From Litorivivens lipolytica (GTDB lineage: Bacteria > Pseudomonadota > Gammaproteobacteria > Pseudomonadales > Spongiibacteraceae): a stretch of 64,000 bases of DNA. Positions within the stretch are counted from its first letter, which is position 1, and each line of letters begins with the position of its first letter. Position numbers and translations under genes: made by a program. This document shows positions 45,299 to 53,360 of this stretch, in pieces. The DNA is taken from the NCBI RefSeq assembly GCF_014191715.1, contig NZ_JACHWY010000001.1, forward strand, positions 1,488,001-1,552,000, in the 5' to 3' direction. The notes under the pieces were generated by a model that was not told where the DNA came from, ran no database searches, and saw nothing but the letters and a program-made list of their open reading frames with translations.

Positions 45299-47680
45299 TC
45301 AGTCGCCAAACTCATAGACCAGATCAATCCCTACACGAGCCAGCACACCGTAATTGTTAACCGCAAAACCCAGCAGGCCAAAATCAATCCCGAACTCGCG
45401 GTATTCCTTGTCGGTCAGGTTCTTGCCCCACAGCGCCACCCTCAGGCGACCATCTGCAAGCGGGATATCTGCCAGTGTGGCGCGGGCATTAACCAAGGTA
45501 TAGGCCTCAGTCTGATCGTACAAAAAGAGCTGTGGATGGAAGCTGATCGAATCCACATAGGTCGCGTCGAGTCGCAGTGTTAGCTGACCAAAGGACCAGG
45601 GCGCACTCTGGAATTCAATGGCGACAGCGCCTGAATGCTCTGGCGCATACAAATTTTCCGTTACCTCATCCGATATATCGCGATTTGAGCCGCTGGAAAA
45701 GCCCGTCACCGGATCCACTGGCCCCGAGATAAACTCCTTGTACTCCACATCCAGAAAACCGTAGTTAGCGATCAACCGCAGCCCCGGTGTTGGAATAAAC
45801 ACCGATTCGATTTCCAGCCCGCGAGTCACTGATTCCCCGGCATTTACAATCACACTGGATGCACCACCGCTTCCCGCTTCAAACTGAGCAATCTGACGGT
45901 CGGTATAATCCATCTGAAAAACCGACAGGTTTAATCGCAAGCGACGATCGAGAAGATCCGATTTTATGCCAATCTCATAGGAGGTGATTTCTTCCGGGTC
46001 AAACGGGGTACTAAAGGAACTGCTAGTTTGTGCGCGCACATTGTAACCGCCGCTACGATAGCCGTTGGCAACACGTAGATAACTACTGACTTGATCGGAC
46101 CACCGGTAATCTAAACTGAAACTCGGGCTAAAGTTATTCCAGGAATCGCTACTGGTAACACGCACTGCGCCGCTGGCACCGTCCAGATTGTTTTGCAAGG
46201 TGCTCTCTTTTTCATCTTCGGTGTAACGCAGCCCAAGCGTCACATCAAAGTCGGTAAACAGGTTGTAAGTGAACTGCCCATAGATGGCCCTCGATTCATT
46301 CTCCAACTCGTAGGCAAAGGGAGCAGACAGCCACGTTGCATTCGAGGCCACGCCGATGGGCGGCAAAGTGACTCCGCCAGCGGCAGCTGCAATAAAGCGG
46401 GTAGGCAAAACAAACTGCTGAGGATTATCTTCCGTCGCCTCTTCATGAAAAAGATAAATGCCTGCGGTATAGCTCAAGCGCTCATCCAACGCTTTACCGG
46501 TTAGCTGAAATTCCTGCGTGATCTGACGGTGGAAATTGTCGCGGGTAGCCGAGAACAGTGGCACCAGCGTTCCCACCGGCACATTGGACGGCGAGGACCT
46601 GTCACGCAGATCCACAACATCCCCATTGTTCTGCACGGGAAACGCGCCAAACTCCGTACCGCGTGCTGAACTATCCCATTCACGGACGTTGGAAATAGAC
46701 TTCACAAGTAGGCTGTCCATCGCATCCCACTCCAAAGTGATGGAATGGCTGTCGATATCGGAATTACTTTCACCCGGGTCAGTATTGATAAACGGCAACA
46801 CACTCAGCCGGTCTTCACTGGCAGCGGCCTCAGCCTGCTCGTAGTAAGGACCTCCGTAAAAGGCGCTTGATGGATCGGCATATACTGCCCGCACATGACT
46901 CAACTGCTGGGTATTGGCATTGCTCTCGCGATCCGATTTGTCGTAGATATAATCCAACGCAATGTTATCCGAGGCCTTCCAGCGCGCAGCTAAACGGAAA
47001 TACTCGCCTTTGCTATCACCCAGAGACTCTCCGTTATAGAGACTCTCCAACTCCCGCTCCGATGTATTTCTCAAATAGGAGAACTTCAGTGCTACCGGCC
47101 CTAAATCCGGTGAATCGACGCTCGTCATAACCCGGCTGTAACCGTGGTCACCGCCTCCCAATGCCAATTTGAAGGCGGGCTCACCGGTGGGCTTTTCAGT
47201 GATGATATTCAGGGCGCCACCAATGGTATTGCGCCCAAATAACGTGCCTTGTGGCCCACGCAAAACTTCAATACGTTTCAGATCGACAATATCGAATGCC
47301 AAGCCCGTCGTGCGCGCGAGATAGACACCGTCCATGTAGACACCCACGGTGGGGTCGATGGTCAGGGCCGTTTCACCCGAGGACACACCACGAATCGCCA
47401 TCGCGTAGTTGTCCTGACTACCGCTTTGCTTCTGCATCCGCAGATTGGGGGTAAAATTGGCAACATCCTTCGCTTCACTGGCTCCCATCTGCTCAAGGTC
47501 GCTGGTCGAGAAGGCCGCCACAGATACCGGCGTATCCTGCAGAGATTCCTCGACTTTTCGGGCGGTGACAATGACCTCCTCAATCGTAACGAAGCGCTTG
47601 TCGGCAACCTGTGAGAGGGCAGAAGGGATCATTAATAGGCTGGCGCTTAAACCAACCGCGAGGCGGTAAGTACACTTCAT
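45299..47680 (-). CDS. TonB-dependent receptor (3 of 4)
   Basis: 793 residues from ATG 47680, with AGG 7 nt upstream; GTG 47686 is possible. Signal peptide ending PSALSQ, TonB-box region IEEVIVTARKVEESLQDTPVSV, plug motifs MAIRGVSSGETALTIDPTVGVYMDGVYL and RIEVLRGPQGTLFGRNTIGGALNI (given only as landmarks), and a full barrel ending LVYEFGD. It is a close paralogue of the next upstream gene, sharing these motifs and the SSGETAL/TVGVY plug features. It converges with the PagL-like gene, 18 bp apart. Confidence 0.95.
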   Translation of the reverse strand: MKCTYRLAVGLSASLLMIPSALSQVADKRFVTIEEVIVTARKVEESLQDTPVSVAAFSTSDLEQMGASEAKDVANFTPNLRMQKQSGSQDNYAMAIRGVSSGETALTIDPTVGVYMDGVYLARTTGLAFDIVDLKRIEVLRGPQGTLFGRNTIGGALNIITEKPTGEPAFKLALGGGDHGYSRVMTSVDSPDLGPVALKFSYLRNTSERELESLYNGESLGDSKGEYFRLAARWKASDNIALDYIYDKSDRESNANTQQLSHVRAVYADPSSAFYGGPYYEQAEAAASEDRLSVLPFINTDPGESNSDIDSHSITLEWDAMDSLLVKSISNVREWDSSARGTEFGAFPVQNNGDVVDLRDRSSPSNVPVGTLVPLFSATRDNFHRQITQEFQLTGKALDERLSYTAGIYLFHEEATEDNPQQFVLPTRFIAAAAGGVTLPPIGVASNATWLSAPFAYELENESRAIYGQFTYNLFTDFDVTLGLRYTEDEKESTLQNNLDGASGAVRVTSSDSWNNFSPSFSLDYRWSDQVSSYLRVANGYRSGGYNVRAQTSSSFSTPFDPEEITSYEIGIKSDLLDRRLRLNLSVFQMDYTDRQIAQFEAGSGGASSVIVNAGESVTRGLEIESVFIPTPGLRLIANYGFLDVEYKEFISGPVDPVTGFSSGSNRDISDEVTENLYAPEHSGAVAIEFQSAPWSFGQLTLRLDATYVDSISFHPQLFLYDQTEAYTLVNARATLADIPLADGRLRVALWGKNLTDKEYREFGIDFGLLGFAVNNYGVLARVGIDLVYEFGD

Positions 47681-47756
47681 TGTCACACCTGAATTTAATA
47701 GTTATTACGGCGTAACTTACACTCTATGCTCCTGACCGATATCTGTAAACAAAAAA

Positions 47757-47775
47757 GGCCAGCTTAGAGCTGGCC
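47757..47775 (-). terminator. Terminator after receptor 4
   Basis: GGCCAGCT-TAG-AGCTGGCC stem-loop followed on the minus strand by TTTTTTG. It separates the two tandem receptor genes, so receptor 3 probably has its own promoter or depends on readthrough. Confidence 0.88.
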
Positions 47776-47797
47776 AATTCTGCTACGTGGAGTCGTT

Positions 47798-50206
47798 TCA
47801 GCGGTTGAATTGGTAGATAAAATCCAAGCCCCAGCTGCGCAATTCACCCCAGTTAGAGACCGCGAAACCGAGCTGACCAAAATCGATACCGAAGTCGCGA
47901 TACTCTTTGTTCTCGAGGTTTTTCCCCCAGGCGGCAACGGTTAGGGTCCCATCCATAAAGGCTGGAATTTCTGTGATGGTTGCGCGAGCGTTAACCAACT
48001 GGTGTTCGTTAGACTCATCATAAAGATTCAGCTGGGGATGGAAGCTGATCTCATCGGTGAAGGTAGTATCCACACGCAATGTCAGCTGCCCCCACTCTTT
48101 TGGCGCAAAGGTGTACTCCAGTGCCAGTGATGCCTGATGCTGGGGGGCATAGGTATTATCAAGAGCACCATTACCTGCGATATCGACATTGCTATTACCA
48201 ACTGGGAAGCCGGTCACCGGATTCACTTTGGTCGTAATGAACTCTTTATGATCAACATCAATATAGCTATAAGTTGTGATCACCCGAGCACCAATGAACG
48301 GCAGGTACACGGCTTCGATCTCAAAACCATCAACGACGTTTTCACCCGCATTGACAATATTGGTTGAAGCACCACCGCTGCCCGCAGAGAACTGAGCTAC
48401 CTGACGATCTTCATACTCGGTATGATAAACCGCAGCGTTTAGTCGCAACTTGCGATCAAAAAGATCAGACTTCACACCCAGCTCGTAAGAAAGAATATTT
48501 TCTTCGTCAAAGGGTGTGCGGAAGTCGGCTTCTGTTGACGCGCGGACGTTATAGCCACCGGAACGGTACCCTGTCGCGATACGAAAGTAGGTGCTGATTT
48601 CATCACTGAAGCGATAATCGGCTGTAAAGCTTGGCGTAAATTTCGTCCAGTCATTATCATCGACAAAGGTTTGAACCGTTGATGGATTGCCGAAGCCATT
48701 TGTCAACGTTGTTTCCTTGTCATCCTTGGTCCAGCGATAGCCGAACGTCAGATCCAAGTCAGGCGCTACGTTCAAGGTGAACTGGCCATAAAGCGCCAGC
48801 GATTTGTTGTCCGTCGAATACGCAAAGTCAGGACGGCCAATTAACGACGCAGTACCGATTAGAGTAGCGTTGAAACCGGGGTTCCCAGGCGTACATACCG
48901 CACTGGCCGCAAGGCATGTCGGCAAAATAAAGGACTGGGGATTATCTTCGTCCGCCTGCTCTTCGAAATAATATAAGCCGACATTGTAGTTCAGGAATTC
49001 GCTGAACATAGTTCCAACTACCTGAAACTCCTGCGTCAACTGTTTCTGAAAACTATTTCGTTGAGCTGCAAAGATCGGTAGCAGAGTCCCGCCTGGCACC
49101 GGCGTAAATACCGGACCGTAGGTTCCACTCAAGTCATACACCGTACCAAACGTGACCGGAAAAGACCCAAACTCCGTGGCGCGGGACAGGCTGGTCCAGT
49201 CACGGTAGCTGGAGATTGACTTAACAGTAGAATTTTCAGCCCAGTCCCAGCTTACGGTTACGGCGTGACCATCAATATCAGAAGCCGTTTCATCAACGTC
49301 TGAGCTAGTCATATAAAGTTTGCTTAGCCTATCCGCACTCGCTCCCGCTGCAGCATCGACATAGTATTGTCCACCGTAGGTTGGGCTCGACGGGCTGGCA
49401 TAAGTGGGTCGAACGTGAACCAATTGGGTCGTTGCCGTATTACTCTGACGATCAGACTTGTCATACACATAGTCCACCATCACCGTCTCGGAAGGCACCC
49501 AGTTTACGGCTAGGCGATAAGCCTGAGACTCACCATTACCGAGCTGCTCGCCCGTGTAAATGCTTTCATTCTGCCCATCATGCTTGGCGGTTCTCATGGA
49601 GAACTTAGCCGCCACATTGCCCCATGCTGGTGTATCAACAGTCGTGTGATAACTGCGAGAATCACGAGCGGCGTAAGTCACCGCCTGCCTAAAGGCGAAC
49701 TCACCTTTGGGCTTTTCAGTAACTACATTAATCGCACCACCAATTGTATTTCGGCCAAACAATGTGCCCTGCGGACCACGCAGGACCTCAATACGCTTCA
49801 AATCCACAATATCGAATGCGGCACCGGTACTTCGAGCAATATAAACACCGTCCTGATAAATACCCACCGTAGGGTCAATCGCCAAAGCCGTCTCGCCAGA
49901 GGCCACACTGCGAATGCCAATCGCATAGTTATCCTGGCTGGCTGACTGCTTACGCATCGTCAGTCCCGGCGTAAAGTTCGCGACGTCCTTAGCCTCAGAC
50001 ACCCCGATTTGCTGTAGATCTTCTGCACCGAAGGCCGATACCGACACAGGCGTATCCTGCAACGACTCCTCAACTTTCTGGGCGGTTACTATAACCTCCT
50101 CAATCGTGGCGGAGCGGTTATCTGCAGGTTGCGCTATCGCGGTTAGCGAGGCGGAGGAAAGTACTGCGGTGAGAACGGATAGTGCCTTTGTATCGGCTTT
50201 CTTCAT
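47798..50206 (-). CDS. TonB-dependent receptor (4 of 4)
   Basis: 802 residues with a signal peptide (LSSASLTAIAQ), TonB-box region IEEVIVTAQKVEESLQD, plug motifs IGIRSVASGETALAID and VLRGPQGTLFGRNTIGGAIN, and a barrel ending GLDFIYQFNR. AGGAGC lies upstream of ATG 50206. It is a tandem paralogue of receptor 3, in the same orientation. It seems somewhat more AT-rich than the housekeeping genes. Upstream lies a 567-bp control region shared with the divergent amidase gene, suggesting a common theme, but the ligand is unknown. Confidence 0.95.
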   Translation of the reverse strand: MKKADTKALSVLTAVLSSASLTAIAQPADNRSATIEEVIVTAQKVEESLQDTPVSVSAFGAEDLQQIGVSEAKDVANFTPGLTMRKQSASQDNYAIGIRSVASGETALAIDPTVGIYQDGVYIARSTGAAFDIVDLKRIEVLRGPQGTLFGRNTIGGAINVVTEKPKGEFAFRQAVTYAARDSRSYHTTVDTPAWGNVAAKFSMRTAKHDGQNESIYTGEQLGNGESQAYRLAVNWVPSETVMVDYVYDKSDRQSNTATTQLVHVRPTYASPSSPTYGGQYYVDAAAGASADRLSKLYMTSSDVDETASDIDGHAVTVSWDWAENSTVKSISSYRDWTSLSRATEFGSFPVTFGTVYDLSGTYGPVFTPVPGGTLLPIFAAQRNSFQKQLTQEFQVVGTMFSEFLNYNVGLYYFEEQADEDNPQSFILPTCLAASAVCTPGNPGFNATLIGTASLIGRPDFAYSTDNKSLALYGQFTLNVAPDLDLTFGYRWTKDDKETTLTNGFGNPSTVQTFVDDNDWTKFTPSFTADYRFSDEISTYFRIATGYRSGGYNVRASTEADFRTPFDEENILSYELGVKSDLFDRKLRLNAAVYHTEYEDRQVAQFSAGSGGASTNIVNAGENVVDGFEIEAVYLPFIGARVITTYSYIDVDHKEFITTKVNPVTGFPVGNSNVDIAGNGALDNTYAPQHQASLALEYTFAPKEWGQLTLRVDTTFTDEISFHPQLNLYDESNEHQLVNARATITEIPAFMDGTLTVAAWGKNLENKEYRDFGIDFGQLGFAVSNWGELRSWGLDFIYQFNR

Positions 50207-50773
50207 AATGCTTCTGCTCCTGGAGCCAATGAACCTCTAAACGAGCTTGTAAACGCCGCCCCTCGTCTCCCCCCGGAGCAGATTGGCCGGCTGTCTAAAC
50301 TGTCTTAATTCTTTCAACTAGTTATAGACCATTTTTATGGTGATGCACCAAAAAGGAACCACCTATAGGGGTATTTACCTATCCCCGCAGGCACGGCGAA
50401 AACACAAAAAACGTTAAACCTTTGTTTAGAGGGAAGATTCCGGCTTTTCCGACACCTAACCGAAGAAGATATCCGATCTCCGGATAATCCATTTGGACGA
50501 ACCCAACAAAGAGCAAAAACTGCTCGACCACACAAAAATGTGACACTTTCCCGCTTTCAAATCCCCGCTTTGCCCCGAAAGCGTGCGCAATTCACCGACG
50601 CATGCCTCACCAAAAAGCAATGTCACACACCGTAAAACCCACACAATGTATTAATTGCTTACATTTCATAGACCTACAATTTCGGCGTTACGCTTGGTAA
50701 CACTGGCCCGGCGATTGCTACACAACTCAGGTAAAAACCACTGACACCTTTTTGTGTAGTACGAGGTCACCTT
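50207..50773. promoter_or_regulatory. 567-bp intergenic control region, AT-rich, no gene
   Basis: No convincing coding frame. It separates receptor 4 (leftward) from the amidase lipoprotein (rightward). Visible structure: ATAGG-8 nt-CCTAT near 50366-50383; CGCTTTC with GAAAGCG about 50552-50582; TGTGACA at 50539 and its complement TGTCACA at 50621; and the sigma-54-like promoter at 50704. These dyads are candidate activator sites. Confidence 0.45.
50704..50719 (+). promoter_or_regulatory. Candidate sigma-54 (-24/-12) promoter of the amidase gene
   Basis: TGGCCCG-N4-TTGCT, with GG and GC exactly 10 nt apart. The preceding AACAC and following ACA also fit the known RpoN consensus, with one mismatch in TGGCAC. 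Transcription would begin near 50731, leaving a leader of about 43 nt. Confidence 0.5.
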
Positions 50774-52648
50774 ATGAATCGCAGCTTGCTCTACCCACTA
50801 TCCTTGCTCCCGCTTCTATTTGTTCTGACGGCCTGCAACGACTCCGGCAGTTCCAGCCCATCGCCCAGTAGCGAGGCTGTAGAAAACCCCGACGAGCCGA
50901 AAGACCCGCCGGTGACTCCCGGCGTCTTCACTATTGAAGAGACCACCATGGAGCAGGTTCACCAGGCGCTGGCGGGGCAACTGCTGCTGGACGACGGCTC
51001 AACACTGACCTGCGAAGGTCTGGCAAAGCTTTATATGAACCGTATTTATACTTATAACGATAATCCTCAGGCGAATGGCGGCCTGCCTATTCGCGGCGTA
51101 TTGGCCATCAACCCTGCCAGCCTGGCACAGGCTCGTGAGCTGGACGCCCTCTATGCCCGCGATAGCGGCATTGGCGAACGCTATCTGCACTGCATGCCAG
51201 TTCTGCTCAAGGACAATTACGACACTTTTGATTATCCGAGTTCGCAGGGCTCCTACAGCATGCTCGGTCATCAGGCCGGCGTAGACGCTCACTCGGTTGC
51301 CGGTTTGCGCGCAGCGGGGGCATTAATTCTCGGCAAAGCCAATCAGGATGAGTTCGCCTTCTTCACCACCGGCTTTTCCAATCGCGCCATTCAGGTCAGT
51401 AATCCCTACAACACCAGCGAAAGTCCTGCCGGGTCGTCTTCCGGCACGGGGGCGTCTATTGCCGCCAATTTCGCCCTCGGTGGCACCGGCAGCGACACCT
51501 GCCAATCCATACGACACCCCTCGTCGGTAAACGGCCTGGTCGGCATCCGCCCCAGCCTCGGCGTGATTTCCCAGCACGGCATTTTCCCACTCACTCACGC
51601 CCGGGATACTGGCGGTCCGATGACGCGCACTGTCACAGACGCCGCATTGATGCTTCAAGCCATGGCCGGCGTCGATCCACGTGATCCGAAGACGGTGCTG
51701 TACCCGCAGGAGCTGCGCCCGGATAACTACACCCAGTTTCTTGATCGGAACAAGCACGGTATCGCCGGCAAGAACATCGGCGTGGTGCGTCAGCTGGGCA
51801 GCAACAGCAACGCGGCGGGCACCGGCCGCCAGGGCGAATTGATCGCCGAGGCCGTTCAGCTTATGGCGTCGATGGGCGCCACTATCTATGACGTCTACCT
51901 GCCCGACTTCAGCAACCGCGGCGCTGGTTCACGCCACTATGATATGAACGAATACTTTGTCACCTTCGAGCGGGAAGGCGGCAGCAGCCCGCGAGCTTGC
52001 GTCAGCAGTGCTGCGCTTGATCTGCTTGCAGACCGCGACAGCGTTGCCCACGACCGTGAAAACTGCACCGGCATTGAAGGGATCGTAGAGACCGGCCGCG
52101 TCGGGCCGAGAACTGCAGCATTATTTGCGCTGGTCGCCACCGATGATCCTAACCGCGCCCCCAGCGAAGACGAACTTAATGGCATTGTGGATGTTCGCAA
52201 CTACACAACATCCATCATGGATGCATTACGCGATGAAAATGACGACCCGGTCTTTGATGAAAATAATGAACCAGTGCGAATCGATGCGCTTATTCTCAGC
52301 CCCGGACCGACGGGAGGCAGAACCTGCGACTTTGGCTCAAGCACCCAGATGGGCTCTATCGTCGTTCCTGTGGGCTTTGACGAGTCTATTGGCGTACCGA
52401 GGGGCATGGAAATTTTTGTACGCCAATACGACGAAGGAACCGGCCTGGGCATTGCCTATGACTATGAGCAAGCGACGCTGCACCGAAAGCCACCGGCGCT
52501 GACGCCGTCTCCGCTCTCCGGGGATGAAAACATTGCCGGTTTTAATGCGCGTATGCAGCAGGGCTTGATGGACGCAGCTACGGCGGCACCGGAGGAATTG
52601 CCGCTTGAGGTTTATCAGGAGGCTTTGTTGGGGATTACGGGGTTTTGA
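50774..52648 (+). CDS. Secreted amidase-signature lipoprotein
   Basis: 624 residues. A lipoprotein signal ends VLTAC (Cys21), then a Ser/Pro-rich linker. The amidase-signature core has Lys146 (PVLLKDNYDTFD), cis-Ser222 (SPAGSSSGTGAS) and nucleophile Ser245 (GSDTCQSIRHPSS); Cys-Gln replaces the Gly-Gly usual in GatA. It is clearly separate from GatA: longer, exported and lipid-anchored. Such enzymes hydrolyse amides or peptides outside the cytoplasm; the substrate is unknown. ACGAGGTCACCTT precedes ATG 50774. A sigma-54-like promoter lies 55-70 bp upstream. Confidence 0.92.
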   Translation: MNRSLLYPLSLLPLLFVLTACNDSGSSSPSPSSEAVENPDEPKDPPVTPGVFTIEETTMEQVHQALAGQLLLDDGSTLTCEGLAKLYMNRIYTYNDNPQANGGLPIRGVLAINPASLAQARELDALYARDSGIGERYLHCMPVLLKDNYDTFDYPSSQGSYSMLGHQAGVDAHSVAGLRAAGALILGKANQDEFAFFTTGFSNRAIQVSNPYNTSESPAGSSSGTGASIAANFALGGTGSDTCQSIRHPSSVNGLVGIRPSLGVISQHGIFPLTHARDTGGPMTRTVTDAALMLQAMAGVDPRDPKTVLYPQELRPDNYTQFLDRNKHGIAGKNIGVVRQLGSNSNAAGTGRQGELIAEAVQLMASMGATIYDVYLPDFSNRGAGSRHYDMNEYFVTFEREGGSSPRACVSSAALDLLADRDSVAHDRENCTGIEGIVETGRVGPRTAALFALVATDDPNRAPSEDELNGIVDVRNYTTSIMDALRDENDDPVFDENNEPVRIDALILSPGPTGGRTCDFGSSTQMGSIVVPVGFDESIGVPRGMEIFVRQYDEGTGLGIAYDYEQATLHRKPPALTPSPLSGDENIAGFNARMQQGLMDAATAAPEELPLEVYQEALLGITGF

Positions 52649-52683
52649 TTGGCTTATTGGCACGTATGAGGAGATGTACGTAT

Positions 52684-52811
52684 CGGGGGAGAGGGATTCA
52701 TCAAAACAGCCTTTGGGGCTGTTTTGACCCTTCGGGCGGCGCGGCTTGCAGCCGCTTGTATCAAGTTGCATGCAACTTGTCGAACCCGCGAGGGTTCTTG
52801 CCCGCCCTGTT
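52684..52811 (-). repeat. tRNA-associated hairpin element, copy C
   Basis: Read on the minus strand, downstream of tRNA-Ser: hairpin GAACCC-TCGC-GGGTTC (52782-52797), the link GAC, palindrome CAAGTTGCA/TGCAACTTG (52762-52779), GCGGCT/AGCCGC, and the 11-bp stem TCAAAACAGCC/GGCTGTTTTGA (52701-52727). It ends with GAATCCCTC (52691-52699), a copy of the tRNA-Ser T-arm strand (52867-52875). The module order equals copy B. Confidence 0.75.
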
Positions 52812-52860
52812 CGCCACATACAAAAAACCCGGCATTTAGCCGGGTCTTTTGTATGTGGCG
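52812..52860 (-). terminator. Extended terminator pairing back to the tRNA-Ser CCA end
   Basis: GC core CCCGGC/GCCGGG with ATTTA loop, A and T tracts, then ACATAC/GTATGT. Pairing continues to GCCA/TGGC; the last five bases of tRNA-Ser (52856-52860) are in the stem. On the minus strand the core is followed by TTTTTTG. Confidence 0.9.
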
Positions 52861-52945
52861 GAGAGGGAGGGATTCGAACCCTCGATCCAGTTTCCCAGAT
52901 ATACCCTTAGCAGGGGCACGCCTTCAGCCACTCGGCCACCTCTCC
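52856..52945 (-). tRNA. tRNA-Ser (anticodon GCT)
   Basis: 90 nt with a long variable arm and encoded CCA. Acceptor GGAGAGG/CCTCTCC, anticodon loop CTGCTAA (GCT), T-arm GAGGG-TTCGAAT-CCCTC. Its place downstream of csrA is the conserved gammaproteobacterial arrangement. Confidence 0.96.
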
Positions 52946-53077
52946 GTGCTATCAGATTGTCAGCTTTTGATAAGACCGCGCTAACTGCTTGAAAAACATA
53001 CAGCTACGCTCATCAAAAACGCGCGGCATGATAACATACTGAGAGAATATGCAAAGGGGTAATGAGGAAATCAGTGG

Positions 53078-53284
53078 TCAGCCGGCGTCTTCTTGCGCCA
53101 TATCCGATTCTTCAACTTCTGACTCTTTCTGTATCTTTTCATACACTTCCTGTCGGTGTACCGCGACATCCCTGGGTGCGGTTACACCTACACGAACTTG
53201 ATTACCCTTAACACCAAGAATCGTAACGGTGACCTCATCCCCAACCATCAGAGTTTCACCGATCCGGCGAGTAAGAATCAACAT
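53078..53284 (-). CDS. csrA: Carbon storage regulator CsrA/RsmA
   Basis: 68 residues. CsrA is a dimeric RNA-binding protein that recognises GGA in mRNA leaders and controls motility, biofilm and carbon flow. It begins [18 protein letters not shown] and contains [21 protein letters not shown] with the RNA-contact Arg44 region. The acidic tail ([14 protein letters not shown]) is longer than in E. coli. A strong GGAGGTG precedes the ATG. The order alaS-lysC-csrA-tRNA-Ser is conserved. Confidence 0.98.
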   Translation of the reverse strand: MLILTRRIGETLMVGDEVTVTILGVKGNQVRVGVTAPRDVAVHRQEVYEKIQKESEVEESDMAQEDAG

Positions 53285-53360
53285 GCTGCACCTCCATATC
53301 TACCTATCCATAGGTAGTACTGCGCGCCTAACAAGGCGTGTTAGAGCAGCAAGACTACTA

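Noticed and set aside
52684-52811. CRISPR-like repeat array near tRNA-Ser
   Set aside because: The hairpins are different from one another, not regularly spaced identical repeats, and no cas gene is present.
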